The notes: a model not told the origin generated them from the letters alone. Shown: positions 18,924 through 27,744, counted from the stretch's first letter. The stretch is 64,000 bases of DNA from Marinobacterium aestuarii (GCF_001651805.1 NZ_CP015839.1:3782001-3846000), one strand, 5' to 3'. Numbers and translations are program-made.

Positions 18924-21900
18924 CACAGATCCACTAAGTCCCACTCAATACTCATGGGGTTACTGCCTTCATGGCGGTTATAGACCACAGCGCCATGGAA
19001 CTTAAAGGGCGCGGCTTTCTTGTTACGTAGTTTATCGTCACGCACAAAGAGGTAAATCTTGATCCCCAGCTGTGCGTGATTAATCAGCTCGCGGCCACGT
19101 TTATTATCTGGAGCTGTGCTGTTCTGCGACTGCCAATGGAAGTGCTTCTGATCCTGATCCATAAAATAATCATGGTAACGGTGATCCTCCATTTTACCGC
19201 GCTTGTTCAAGGTCACCAGCAGCACATGGGCATTCTGATCAGCCAGTACGACGTGACCGGATTGCCAGTTACCCGGATTGAACTCAACACCAAAGAGCGG
19301 CGGGATATCTTCACGCATAAACTCGCGGCCGACAAAGAGCTCAAGCGGGTCCACCTTGCCCTTAAAGCGTGCGAAGGTGACCATATCTTCGGTTGCGGGG
19401 ATATCTTCATAGTCCGGGTTACTGGCCCTTAAGCTATAACCTGAACCGTTTTTCAGCACTTTTCGCAGCAGATATTGGTTATCGCCGCCAAAGTCCTGCC
19501 GTTCTATGGCAACGATTTGATCACTGATTTTGCCGGCATTCTCAGTCGTGATGTACTCGAGCAACAGGTAGTCGCCATCATAAATCGGGCTCTTGCCACC
19601 GTTCATCGAATTACCGGACGCCCGGGCGATAAAGTGCCTATCCGAGCTCAACTGGCCAAAGCCCCTGGGCATCGCCACCGACTCATCCGTATCGGCATAG
19701 CCTGTTTTAAAGTGACCGCAGGCAATCTGAATATCCGGAAAATACGCCAAGCGTGCAGGCTCAACTTCGCCCGCCTCGGTACTGGCGACGTCGGTAACGG
19801 GCGCCAACGCCATTCGATCACTGCCATATTGAGCAAAGCGCCAATCGAGTATTTCCTGGGTCATGCGAATAAAGCTGCCGATGGCATCAACGCTGATGGT
19901 CTGCTGGAACGCAAAGTTCATATCGTCAACGTGGAACCAGCGCTCGCCGGAACGCTCCGCCGTGCACCAAAACTTGATGGGCATCTTGCGCCAGTGCGCA
20001 AGCCACGCGGGCGTACTGACCTCATGCAGCGGCTGTAAACTTGCAGGCAGATCCTGTTGCCAGTCGGGTCTATCCATAAACCACTGGTAAGCCCAATCGG
20101 CCAGTTGCCCCACGCTGCTCTGGTTAGCAATAGCCCTATGCTCCAGTAAGGTCTGCAGCAACACCAGCTTGTAGCTTTTGGCGGTTGCCGTACTCGTAAG
20201 ATCCCGAAACCACTGGCCGTAGGCTTCAATCGCAGCGCGCTCGTCGAACTCAGCTTCATCCAGCTCATCGAGAAATTCCCACCAACTGCCGTACTGCTGG
20301 CGCAATTTGGCAAGGTTGCTGCCGCTGCGCCACATCTGCGTCAGTGTAGGCCGGCGCTTTAGGCTTTCTTTCAGTTTGAAATAGTCATTAACTAAATTAT
20401 TCGCCGCCAACGATTCCAGAAACTCGATAAACTGCAAATCGTAATGAATAAAGCAGCCATCGGGTAACAACCAGCTTTTATCTTTCAGAACCTTTATCAA
20501 CTGGCTTCGACTAGGCGCTTTATCGAACAGATTACCGAGCAACAGCTCAGGTCGGTTCAAGAAGCTCTGATGATTGCCAACAAAGTCCAGCACCACCAGG
20601 TGGGGCTTATCCGCCGCACGGCGCAACCCTCGGCCCAGTTGCTGCAGGAAGAGGATTTTAGACTCGGTTGGCCGCAACATCATCACGGTATCGATGCTGG
20701 GTACATCCACGCCTTCGCTGAACAAATCGACGGAAAACAAGACGTTAACCCGCCCATCCCTGAGCTGCTCCAGGGCCTCGCTGCGGGTGATATCAGACTC
20801 GGTATGAACACTGACCGCGGCGATGTCCTCACGCTCGAACTGCTGCGCCATAAAATCAGCGTGGGCGATGGAGGCACAAAACACCAGGGTCTTCTGCCCC
20901 GCCAGGCGTCGCCACTCATTAATGGCATGGCGTGCGCGGCCCAGGGTGGCTAACTTATTCGACAACTTGGCAGGATCAAAGCGGCCATTGCGCCAGGGAA
21001 TATGTTCATAATCCACCTCAGCGTCATAGATACCGTAATAGCGGAACGGACAGAGCTGCTCGGCGCTGATGCCATCAAACAGATCCATACGGTACACAAG
21101 GTTGTGATCGCAGAGCTTTAGAATGTCAGAATTATCGGTGCGCTCCGGCGTTGCCGTTAAGCCAAGCAGAAACTGTGGCGTGAAATAATCAATCAGTTTC
21201 TGATAGCTGCTGGCCGCCGCATGGTGGAACTCATCAACCACGACGTAGCTGAAGTAATCGGGTGCAAATCGCTGCAGGTGTTCGCTGCGCCCCAAGGTTT
21301 GTACTGAGGCAAAAAGCAGATCGAACTGCGTATCCTTTTGCTTACCGGTGTAGCGGCCGATACGCCGTTTCGGCAGCACCGCCAGAAAGCTTTCCTCGGC
21401 TTGCAGCAATATCTCTTCACGGTGGGCGACAAACAGCACCCGACCCGCGGCGAAACGGCTGGCATCAAAGGCCGCCAAATAGGTTTTTCCCATCCCGGTT
21501 GCCAACACCACCAGGCCCCGGCGGGCACCTCGACTGCGCGCAGCCTCCAGCGCGAGTAGCGCCTCCTGCTGGTGCAAATGCGGCTCAGGAATGGCGGGCT
21601 CTGGTTCGTCTGAGCCGGGGGCGACCGCCAGTATGGGTGTTACCTTGCGACGCTGTGCATAGCGCCCTTCATACTGCTCGATCCAGTCATAACTTAATGT
21701 CCGTACCTGGGAATACTGCAATAAGCTCTGAAACTTGCCCCGGATCTCGGCGATGCGAGCGGCAGCATTTAGATCTGCATCGTTGGGGAAATCGATGTGG
21801 TAGTTCCATTCAAGCCCATCGGTAAGCGCAATCTTGCTGATATTACTCGACCCCACAAAAGCATCGGCACAGCTGAGTTCGCCGCCTTCTGAACGCACAA

Positions 21901-22219
21901 ATATATAGGCCTTAAGGTGAAAGCTATCGGCGGAGCCCACCTCAAAAATACGAATATCAGCGCCGCGCTCCGCCAGCAACATCAGCATTCGCAGTGCCCG
22001 AGGATCCGTGACGCAGAGATAATCGCTGGTCAAGAGCCTCAACTGTACCTGTCGCTCGGATAAGAGCGCGGTTTCAATATCCTTGAAAATCAGCTCCAGA
22101 CCGCTGACCTTAATAAAGGAGACAGCTATCTCAATTTCGGTCGCATGGCTGATGGCATGGCGTAGGGAGCTCAATAAGGGCTGGTCTGCTCCGCCCGTAA
22201 TGAGGCGCTGGCCGCTCAT
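18923..22219 (-). CDS. PLD-like / DEAD-DEAH helicase / S24 / DUF3427 multidomain protein
   Basis: Encodes 1098 residues. Order: a PLD-like nuclease fold at about 1-160 (H101-x-K103 and GSSN at 123-126), then a superfamily-2 helicase at 215-560 with Walker A TGMGKT (241-246), DEFHH (329-333), LTATPER (354-360) and QLGRGLRR (527-534). A helical region follows at 560-800, then a LexA/S24-peptidase-like domain at about 825-940 with GNSM (S871), DGD (881-883) and K920 in LLRKV, which would complete a Ser-Lys dyad. The DUF3427-like C-terminus covers about 965-1098 (FHWQSQN, GRELINH, IYLFVRDD). It overlaps the methyltransferase stop by 4 bases (ATGA). An active nuclease-translocase with a self-cleaving domain suggests DNA repair, stress response or defence, but no role is established. 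Confidence 0.85.
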   Translation of the reverse strand: MSGQRLITGGADQPLLSSLRHAISHATEIEIAVSFIKVSGLELIFKDIETALLSERQVQLRLLTSDYLCVTDPRALRMLMLLAERGADIRIFEVGSADSFHLKAYIFVRSEGGELSCADAFVGSSNISKIALTDGLEWNYHIDFPNDADLNAAARIAEIRGKFQSLLQYSQVRTLSYDWIEQYEGRYAQRRKVTPILAVAPGSDEPEPAIPEPHLHQQEALLALEAARSRGARRGLVVLATGMGKTYLAAFDASRFAAGRVLFVAHREEILLQAEESFLAVLPKRRIGRYTGKQKDTQFDLLFASVQTLGRSEHLQRFAPDYFSYVVVDEFHHAAASSYQKLIDYFTPQFLLGLTATPERTDNSDILKLCDHNLVYRMDLFDGISAEQLCPFRYYGIYDAEVDYEHIPWRNGRFDPAKLSNKLATLGRARHAINEWRRLAGQKTLVFCASIAHADFMAQQFEREDIAAVSVHTESDITRSEALEQLRDGRVNVLFSVDLFSEGVDVPSIDTVMMLRPTESKILFLQQLGRGLRRAADKPHLVVLDFVGNHQSFLNRPELLLGNLFDKAPSRSQLIKVLKDKSWLLPDGCFIHYDLQFIEFLESLAANNLVNDYFKLKESLKRRPTLTQMWRSGSNLAKLRQQYGSWWEFLDELDEAEFDERAAIEAYGQWFRDLTSTATAKSYKLVLLQTLLEHRAIANQSSVGQLADWAYQWFMDRPDWQQDLPASLQPLHEVSTPAWLAHWRKMPIKFWCTAERSGERWFHVDDMNFAFQQTISVDAIGSFIRMTQEILDWRFAQYGSDRMALAPVTDVASTEAGEVEPARLAYFPDIQIACGHFKTGYADTDESVAMPRGFGQLSSDRHFIARASGNSMNGGKSPIYDGDYLLLEYITTENAGKISDQIVAIERQDFGGDNQYLLRKVLKNGSGYSLRASNPDYEDIPATEDMVTFARFKGKVDPLELFVGREFMREDIPPLFGVEFNPGNWQSGHVVLADQNAHVLLVTLNKRGKMEDHRYHDYFMDQDQKHFHWQSQNSTAPDNKRGRELINHAQLGIKIYLFVRDDKLRNKKAAPFKFHGAVVYNRHEGSNPMSIEWDLVDL

Positions 22220-22857
22220 GCGCAGCCCTCCGTTGCTGTATGGCGCAGCAGCAGCGTCTGCCAGTGAACCTCAGATCTATTGAGCTGGTCTTTATCAAGC
22301 GCAGCGCCAGACATCACCTCAACGCTTACACCAAGGGGAGCTGCGATGGCCTGCACCTCATCCGCACTCACCGGATACATAGGTCGCAGCGGATCAGTGG
22401 GCCCAAACCTCAGAGTAATAACCATCATGCCAGCTTCAGCCAGTAAGCTGACCAGCGCCGCCAACGCCACCCGGCGAGAATCCGGCGTTATATGCATCCA
22501 GACCGCTGAAAGTAGAATCAGATCAAAGGTTGGATTTCCCGACCGAACCTTGGCGAGATGCGGTAATTGATCATCGACCCACTCAATGGCCCGCTCAGTA
22601 TCTTGCACAGCCTCACGGCTTTGCGCCGCCCTGCGCAACGCCTCAGCCGGCTCTACCGCCGTTACCTGCCAACCTTTGGATGCCAGCCAGCGGGCATCGC
22701 GCCCACTTCCCGCACCTATATCCAGTGCACTGCCCAAAGGAGTTTGGGCGAGCTGATCTATCCAGAGACTATGAACCAGCTGCGCAGCCAGCGAGTCATA
22801 TTGCGCCACAAACTTCTTGGCGTTCAGGTGGTAGTACTGGATGGTATCGTTACTCAA
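22216..22857 (-). CDS. Class I SAM-dependent methyltransferase
   Basis: Encodes 213 residues. The Rossmann motif I is DIGAGSGRDARWL (about 47-59) with the acidic motif II in VTAVEPAE (about 65-72) and FDLILLSAVWMHI downstream. This is a small-molecule or generic class I fold; no DPPY/NPPY motif of DNA adenine methylases is present, so it is not an obvious restriction-modification methylase. It starts at TTG, supported by AAGGA seven bases upstream. First gene of the operon with the helicase (ATGA overlap) and LPD1-like genes. Divergent from rlmF across about 165 bases that must contain both promoters. Substrate unknown. Confidence 0.85.
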   Translation of the reverse strand: MSNDTIQYYHLNAKKFVAQYDSLAAQLVHSLWIDQLAQTPLGSALDIGAGSGRDARWLASKGWQVTAVEPAEALRRAAQSREAVQDTERAIEWVDDQLPHLAKVRSGNPTFDLILLSAVWMHITPDSRRVALAALVSLLAEAGMMVITLRFGPTDPLRPMYPVSADEVQAIAAPLGVSVEVMSGAALDKDQLNRSEVHWQTLLLRHTATEGCA

Positions 22858-23022
22858 TGCTGAATCCTTTCATGCAACTTATATGGCGGGCATCGGTAGA
22901 GTTTACCAGGCAACAGAACCATCGCCTCTCCAAATTGCTGGCAGCGGTTGCCCGGCCCCTCGGGCACAGCAAAGTCGTTGTCAGGTATACTGCCCGCCTA
23001 CCTACAGAACACCGATGATGCC

Positions 23023-24000
23023 ATGAAGAAAACTGACGCTGTACGCACCAACAAGGCCGAATTGCACAGTCGCAACCCGCACCGGGGCCGCTATGACTTT
23101 GCCGTGCTGAGCAAGGCGAATCCTGCGCTGGCGGGGTTTGTACAGCTGAACCGTTATGGTAACGAGTCCATCGATTTTGCCGACCCCCAGGCGGTGAAAG
23201 CGCTGAACCAGGCCCTGTTGAGTCAGTTTTACGGCATCGCCTTTTGGGATATTCCCCCCGGTTTCCTGTGCCCGCCGATCCCCGGCAGAGCCGACTATGT
23301 GCATTACCTGGCGGACCTGCTGGCCGATTCAAACAACGGCGTGATTCCCCGCGGGCGCATGGTGCGAGCACTGGATGTCGGCATAGGTGCGAACTGCGTC
23401 TATCCCATTATTGGCAACCGCGAATACGGCTGGCAGTTTGTCGGCTCCGACATCAACGCCATGGCCGTGGGCACGGTACAGAGTATTGTGCGCTCCAACC
23501 GCTGCCTGTCCGGCAAGATTGAAGCTCGCCTGCAGCGCCAGCAGAACTGCATCTTTAACGGCATCTGGAAAGCCGACGACCATTTTGACGTCACCCTGTG
23601 CAACCCGCCCTTCCATACATCGGAAGCCGCCATGACAGCGGAATCCGAGCGTAAATGGCGCGGCCTTAAAAAGGACTCGCAGCCAGCGGCCACCCCTAAG
23701 TTAAACTTCGGCGGCCAGCCAGACGAACTCTGGTGCGACGGCGGTGAGGAAGGCTTTATCTGTCGTATGGTGAAGGAAAGCAAAGCCTATGGCGAACAGT
23801 GCTACTGGTTTACATCCCTGGTCGCGAAGCAATCCAGCCTTGCCGCGATCCGGCGGGAACTGAGCCATGCCGGTGCCCAGCAGGTGCGCGTGGTGGAAAT
23901 GGCTCAGGGCCAGAAGATCAGCCGCTTTATCGCCTGGAGCTTTCTCACACCCGAACTACAGGACGAGTGGCAGCAAAGTTACTGGGCGCCTTTAAGTTAA
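23023..24000 (+). CDS. rlmF: 23S rRNA (adenine(1618)-N6)-methyltransferase RlmF
   Basis: Encodes 325 residues (E. coli 308). The sequence follows RlmF from end to end: HSRNPHRGRYDF near the N-terminus, WDIPPGFLCPPIPGRADY, LDVGIGANCVYPIIG (motif I), the catalytic CNPPFH motif (NPPF-type, N6-adenine methylation), NFGGQPDELWCDGGE and MAQGQKISRFIAW. It methylates A1618 of 23S rRNA. The frame is open 75 bases further upstream, but the ATG at 23023 matches the family start. No strong ribosome binding site. Single gene. Confidence 0.95.
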   Translation: MKKTDAVRTNKAELHSRNPHRGRYDFAVLSKANPALAGFVQLNRYGNESIDFADPQAVKALNQALLSQFYGIAFWDIPPGFLCPPIPGRADYVHYLADLLADSNNGVIPRGRMVRALDVGIGANCVYPIIGNREYGWQFVGSDINAMAVGTVQSIVRSNRCLSGKIEARLQRQQNCIFNGIWKADDHFDVTLCNPPFHTSEAAMTAESERKWRGLKKDSQPAATPKLNFGGQPDELWCDGGEEGFICRMVKESKAYGEQCYWFTSLVAKQSSLAAIRRELSHAGAQQVRVVEMAQGQKISRFIAWSFLTPELQDEWQQSYWAPLS

Positions 24001-24305
24001 AAGCGACACCAGTTCAACATACCGCAACAAAAGCTGCCGCCAGCCCTGCATGGCCCGAGTTCCGACACTCGCACCCTAGCCTCGCAGCACCTGGCGGCTC
24101 GCCCGCGCCTGCTCGACACTCTTTTTAATAATGCACTAAAATAGAGCTTGTCGTGACACTGCAACCTGGCACTCAGTCAGTTCAACTCGCCGCCTGTTGG
24201 CGGCTATGCGCTCAACACAGACACGGATGAAGTACAGATGCCTTTGGCGTCTTATAGGACTCAGAACCTCATGGGCAGCTCCGAACCTGCCCCAAGGAGC
24301 TAAGG
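24001..24305. other. Intergenic region upstream of the GAF-EAL gene
   Basis: 305 bases with no convincing gene. It must carry the promoter of the EAL gene; an AT-rich stretch near 24121-24145 is the most promoter-like part. The last 15 bases hold the ribosome binding site CAAGGAG. No terminator hairpin for rlmF could be identified with confidence. Confidence 0.4.
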
Positions 24306-25574
24306 ATGGCGACCCAGATGACCAATCACATAGATACCCTCATCGAACCGCCAGGTCTGGAAGCACTTCAGGCGCAGGAGTCCAGGATGCTGGAAGGACC
24401 CGACGATATTTCGATCGATGCCATACTGTCAGAAATATTGCATGCAGTGCGCCTGAACCTCGGTATGGAAGTCGCATTTATTTCCGAGTTTGACCAGGGG
24501 CAACGCAGCTTTCGCTTTGTCGACGCCGACAACCTGACGACATGTCCTATCGCAGTCGGTGGCTCAGGCCCACTGGAGCAGAGCTACTGCCAGCGTGTGG
24601 TTGATGGCAGGCTCCCGGAACTGATTCGCAATGCAGGCGATATTCCTGAAGCCTTAACACTGGCTGCAACCACTCAACTGCCGGTTGGCGCCCACCTGAG
24701 CGTACCGATTCGCTTTCGCGACGGCAGCCTTTTTGGCTCTTTCTGCTGTTTCAGTACAAGGCCCAACGAATCTCTCGGTGAACGGGATATTCTCAACATG
24801 CGCCTCTATGCCCAACTCTGCGGCACCTTGCTCGAGCGGATTACACTGGATGAGCGCCACCTTGATATTAAAGTAAGGCGTATCAAGTCGGTGCTGCGCA
24901 AAGAGAAACTGAGCATCGTCTATCAACCGATTTACTGTCTGACCAGAAACGCCATTATTGGTTATGAAGCCCTTAGCCGCTTTCATGCCGAGCCGCTGCG
25001 ATCGCCCGATAAGTGGTTCGCTGAAGCCGAAGCCACAGGCCTGCTCGCTGAACTCGAGTGCTTCGCCGTCAGCCAGGCGATTGCCGGGCTGTCGCAGCTG
25101 CCCGCCGATAGCTATGTTGCCGTGAATATTACCCCCGAAACGGTACTCAATTGCGCGACCATTCTAACCCTCCTGGCCACCAATCCCCGGCGCATCGTAC
25201 TGGAGCTGACCGAGCATGCGTCGATCGATGACTACACCCGGATTACCCAGATACTCGAACCCCTCAGGCAACAGGGCTTAAGACTGGCAGTAGACGACGC
25301 CGGTGCCGGATACGCCAGTTTTCGCCATATCCTGCAACTCAAGCCCGATATCATAAAGCTCGATCGCAGTCTGATCAGCGGCATTGACCACAATGAAGGC
25401 TGCATCGCTCTGGCGGCTGCATTAATTGTATTTGCCGAAAAAACCGGCAGCAAGATAGTCGCAGAGGGCGTCGAAACCCAGGCGGAAATAAATACATTAC
25501 GACAGCTAAAGGTCGCCATGGCCCAAGGGTTCTTTCTCTGCAGGCCCAAACCCCTGGCTGAAGTTCCAAAATAG
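24306..25574 (+). CDS. GAF-EAL cyclic-di-GMP phosphodiesterase
   Basis: Encodes 422 residues. A GAF sensor lies at about 36-180 and an EAL domain at about 195-420. Catalytic residues are intact: E221 of YEALSRF, N274 (VNITPE), E300 (LELTE), D330-D331 (DDAGAGYAS), K351 (KLDR) and E387 (AEGVET). An active c-di-GMP hydrolase is therefore expected, with the GAF domain binding a small ligand. No transmembrane helix, so cytoplasmic. The start has AAGGAG six bases upstream. It stands alone between rlmF and the rrn/IS region and is followed by a stem-loop at 25659. Confidence 0.9.
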   Translation: MATQMTNHIDTLIEPPGLEALQAQESRMLEGPDDISIDAILSEILHAVRLNLGMEVAFISEFDQGQRSFRFVDADNLTTCPIAVGGSGPLEQSYCQRVVDGRLPELIRNAGDIPEALTLAATTQLPVGAHLSVPIRFRDGSLFGSFCCFSTRPNESLGERDILNMRLYAQLCGTLLERITLDERHLDIKVRRIKSVLRKEKLSIVYQPIYCLTRNAIIGYEALSRFHAEPLRSPDKWFAEAEATGLLAELECFAVSQAIAGLSQLPADSYVAVNITPETVLNCATILTLLATNPRRIVLELTEHASIDDYTRITQILEPLRQQGLRLAVDDAGAGYASFRHILQLKPDIIKLDRSLISGIDHNEGCIALAAALIVFAEKTGSKIVAEGVETQAEINTLRQLKVAMAQGFFLCRPKPLAEVPK

Positions 25575-25658
25575 CCATAGGGCTATACGCTGACGAATAA
25601 AAAGCGGATGCGATCAAGTGGTTCTTTTGCAGCTGTACCTTTTTCAAATCCCACATAC

Positions 25659-25685
25659 AAAAAAGCCCCAACCAGAGGCTGAGGC
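25659..25685 (-). terminator. Intrinsic terminator, minus strand
   Basis: On the minus strand GCCTCAGCC and GGTTGGGGC pair (with G-U pairs) around TCT and are followed by six T. It closely resembles the active rrn terminator at 27557-27597 in position relative to a 5S-like tail, and may be the terminator of a lost or degraded 5S copy. It also lies just after the convergent EAL gene. Confidence 0.7.
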
Positions 25686-25692
25686 GTTTTCG

Positions 25693-25825
25693 TTGAATAA
25701 ATGCTTGGCGCCTCGCTGGCGAGCCGTCCCGCGGGCCCATTTACCCATTAAATAGAGGCCGCGGTCGTCAAAACGGGTCAAAGCTGTGCTTCGACAAGCC
25801 CCGTTTTGACCCTACTATCACATGG
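25693..25825 (-). pseudogene. Fragments of a second 5S rRNA 3' end
   Basis: TTGAATAAATGCTTGGCG at 25693-25710 is identical to 27596-27613, which spans the end of the intact 5S gene and its trailer. At 25808-25825, GACCCTACTATCACATGG resembles the neighbouring 5S bases at 27617-27633. Between them lie 97 unrelated bases including an 11-bp hairpin. The simplest reading is a 5S copy on the same strand, broken by insertion and then cut by the IS3 element at 25857. Confidence 0.5.
25767..25810. other. 11-bp perfect inverted repeat
   Basis: GTCAAAACGGG (25767-25777) pairs with CCCGTTTTGAC (25800-25810). No T-run follows. It lies inside the sequence that interrupts the 5S-like fragments, just left of the IS3 element. 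Confidence 0.6.
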
Positions 25826-25887
25826 CTGGGCGGCCGCGAGCGGCGCTGTCGGTGTTTGTCAACGTAGTTGTCGCGCAGACCATTCTG

Positions 25888-26892
25888 TTATGCAGCCTTA
25901 TTCTGAGTCGTTTCCTGCTTCTCCGGGTTGAGCATCACCATCCCAACCGGCTGCCAGTTACGCGTGTTGCCTGACCAGCGTTCCGGTCGTTCAGAACGGG
26001 CTTGCTGGTACAGCGCATCTCGCCGAGCCAACACTTCATGATCCTGTCCACGATGCCGTTCGGCCGGCGTGACGAAGCGGATGCGACTATGACGATGTTC
26101 GTGGTTGTACCAGCGTATGAAGTCTCTCACCCAGGCCCGTGCCTCCTCCAGGCTGGTGAAGCCATTATGTGGCCACTGCGGGCAGTATTTCAGCGTTCTG
26201 AACAACGACTCCGAGAAGGCGTTGTCATTGCTGACCCGCGGTCGCCCACGCGACGGTGTGATCCCCAGGTCGTACATTTTGCTTAGCAGTGTGACGGACT
26301 TCATCGGCGCGCCGTTATCCGAGTGCAGTACCAGCGGCTGATGCAGGCACTGCTCGCTGAGCACGCTGCGTTGCAGCAGAGCTGCGGCCTTATCGCCGCA
26401 TTCCTGTTCATGCACCTCCCAACCCACGCCCTTGCGACTGTAAAGGTCCTCGATCAGATACAGATAGTAATACTGGCCCCGCACCGGCGAGGGTAAATAC
26501 GTGATGTCCCAAGACCAAAGCTGGTTCGGCCCGTTCGCAGCGTGCGTCGTGGGTGCCGGATGCCTTTTCGGGCGCTGAACGCGGCCCCGGCGATGCTGCT
26601 GATCGGCGGCATGCAGCACCCGATAAAAGCTGCTTTCAGATGCGAGATAACGGCCCTGATCGGCCAGCCGGGGCACGATCTGGCTCGGTGGAAGATGCGC
26701 GTATTCCGTGCTGTTGCAGAGCTGCAAGATCGTCTCGCGTTCAGCATCAGTCAGGGCATTCGCCGGCGTGGGCCGCGGCGTGGTCGTGCGACCATCGGCT
26801 TTCGGCGCGCCTTCCTGTGTCCAGCGTTGCAGCGAGCGCAGACTAATCGCCAGTTCCTTGCAGGCGACTTGTTTTCGGGCACCGGCGGCCAT
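25888..26892 (-). CDS. IS3-family transposase OrfB (DDE integrase)
   Basis: 334 residues from the internal ATG, although the frame is open upstream into orfA, as expected for a product made by -1 frameshifting. The catalytic triad is visible: D in WSWDITYLPS, D in LHSDNGAPM and E in NDNAFSESLF, with an HTH-like N-terminus (KELAISLRSLQRW). The C-terminal IRWYNHEHRHSRIRFVTP block is typical of IS3 integrase cores. Intact, so potentially active. Confidence 0.92.
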   Translation of the reverse strand: MAAGARKQVACKELAISLRSLQRWTQEGAPKADGRTTTPRPTPANALTDAERETILQLCNSTEYAHLPPSQIVPRLADQGRYLASESSFYRVLHAADQQHRRGRVQRPKRHPAPTTHAANGPNQLWSWDITYLPSPVRGQYYYLYLIEDLYSRKGVGWEVHEQECGDKAAALLQRSVLSEQCLHQPLVLHSDNGAPMKSVTLLSKMYDLGITPSRGRPRVSNDNAFSESLFRTLKYCPQWPHNGFTSLEEARAWVRDFIRWYNHEHRHSRIRFVTPAERHRGQDHEVLARRDALYQQARSERPERWSGNTRNWQPVGMVMLNPEKQETTQNKAA

Positions 26893-26939
26893 GGCTTCAG
26901 CAATCCAGGCGACATAATCCTGCCGGACCGACAGCGCCG

Positions 26940-27440
26940 TTAGCTGTCCTCGCTGTCGTCCCCCCAGTAGGCATTGAGCTTTTTTCGCAGCACCAGGATC
27001 GCGGCCGCCTCGGCCAGTGCCTTGTCCTTGCGTCTGAGTTCACGCTCCAGTTCGCGGATACGTTTCTTGTCGGCCTTGGCCTGTTCGCGATCGAGCTGAC
27101 GTTGGGCCTTGGCCGTCTGCTGACCCGACAGACAGGCGTCACGCCACGCTTTGACCTGTTGGGGATACAACCCTTTACTGCGGCAGTATTCGCTCAGCTC
27201 GATTTCAGACAGCGCGGCGGTCTCAATCACCACCGCCAGCTTGGATTCAGCTGACCAGTTATCCGTTAACTTTTGATCTCCGGGCACCGCAGCACCTCCC
27301 GCTTTGGCCTGTTTTCGCCAAGCATACAGGGTTACATCGGAGATGCCTTCCTGGCGGGCGAGCTCGGCCACAGACATATTGTGGGGCGGCAAAAGCTTCT
27401 TCAGCAGCGCTTCTTTACGCTCGGGTGAATAACGTCGCAT
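26940..27440 (-). CDS. IS3-family transposase OrfA
   Basis: About 166 residues starting at MRRYSPERK. The N-terminal helix-turn-helix (SVAELARQEGISDVTLYAWRKQ) should bind the IS ends, and a basic coiled coil follows (ADKKRIRELERELRRKDKALAEAAAIL). A longer frame begins at 27497, but that start would lie inside the terminal inverted repeat, so the ATG at 27440 is preferred. Translation normally ends at 26940; a fraction of ribosomes should slip at 26979-26985 into orfB. Confidence 0.88.
   Translation of the reverse strand: MRRYSPERKEALLKKLLPPHNMSVAELARQEGISDVTLYAWRKQAKAGGAAVPGDQKLTDNWSAESKLAVVIETAALSEIELSEYCRSKGLYPQQVKAWRDACLSGQQTAKAQRQLDREQAKADKKRIRELERELRRKDKALAEAAAILVLRKKLNAYWGDDSEDS
26979..26985 (-). 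promoter_or_regulatory. Programmed -1 frameshift site AAAAAAG
   Basis: On the minus strand the orfA codons run CGA AAA AAG, giving A-AAA-AAG. The orfB frame is exactly -1 to orfA and is open across the overlap. This is the classic IS3-family slippery heptamer producing the OrfAB transposase. Confidence 0.85.
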
Positions 27441-27526
27441 CGCATGACTCTTTCCGTCCCCGGTGCTTTGATTTAGGTGAAACTGATCAGGCGACAACTA
27501 CCCTGACACCGGGGGCTGTCTACCGT

Positions 27527-27546
27527 CCCCATGTGAGGGTCATCGC
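27527..27546 (+). other. Inverted remnant of a 5S 3' end
   Basis: On the plus strand CCCCATGTGAGGGTCATCGC resembles the sense 5S 3' end (CCCCATGTGAGAGTAGGTCATCGC with five bases missing), that is, in the opposite orientation to the intact 5S gene 60 bases away. It lies between the IS3 right end and the rrn terminator. Confidence 0.45.
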
Positions 27547-27556
27547 TGAACAGATA

Positions 27557-27597
27557 AAACAGAAAAGCCCCGACCGATGGTCGAGGCTTTTCTGTTT
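27557..27597 (-). terminator. rrn operon terminator
   Basis: A 19-bp stem (27557-27575 with 27579-27597, a single G-U) with a 3-base loop; on the minus strand it reads AAACAGAAAAGCCTCGACC...GGTCGGGGCTTTTCTGTTT. It lies 7 bases beyond the 5S gene and ends the ribosomal operon. The symmetry makes it usable from both sides. Confidence 0.92.
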
Positions 27598-27603
27598 GAA
27601 TAA

Positions 27604-27723
27604 ATGCTTGGCGATGACCTACTCTCACATGGGGAAACCCCACACTACCATCGGCGATACCGCGTTTCACTACTGAGTTCGGGATGGGATCAGGTGGTTC
27701 CACAGCTCTATTGTCGCCAAGCA
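27604..27723 (-). rRNA. rrf: 5S ribosomal RNA
   Basis: 120 bases; the minus strand begins TGCTTGGCGACAATAG and ends CATCGCCAAGCA, the ends pairing as helix I. Internal blocks CCCGAACTCAG, GTGAAACGC and CGATGGTAGTGTGGGG are diagnostic of bacterial 5S rRNA. Confidence 0.97.
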
Positions 27724-27731
27724 AAACTTGT

Positions 27732-27744
27732 ACAATATGGATTC
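27732..27744. other. 23S rRNA processing-stem arm (distal)
   Basis: ACAATATGGATTC here is the perfect complement of GAATCCATATTGT at 30903-30915, on the other side of the 23S gene. The two arms would form the long stem cut by RNase III around pre-23S rRNA. Confidence 0.7.

Larger units (their letters stand above)
25857..27508 (-). mobile_element. IS3-family insertion sequence
   Basis: About 1652 bp bounded by imperfect inverted repeats: TGTCAACGTAGTTGTCGC at 25857-25874 and, on the other strand from 27508, TGTCAGGGTAGTTGTCGC (16 of 18 match). It carries orfA and orfB of an IS3-type transposase with an A6G slippery site. No matching target duplication is seen at the two ends, which suggests an older insertion or later rearrangement. 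It sits about 50 bases past the rrn terminator. Confidence 0.85.

Noticed and set aside
22216-22857. DNA methylase of a restriction-modification pair with the helicase
   Set aside because: The sequence has a generic class I motif I but no DPPY/NPPY motif or target-recognition region.
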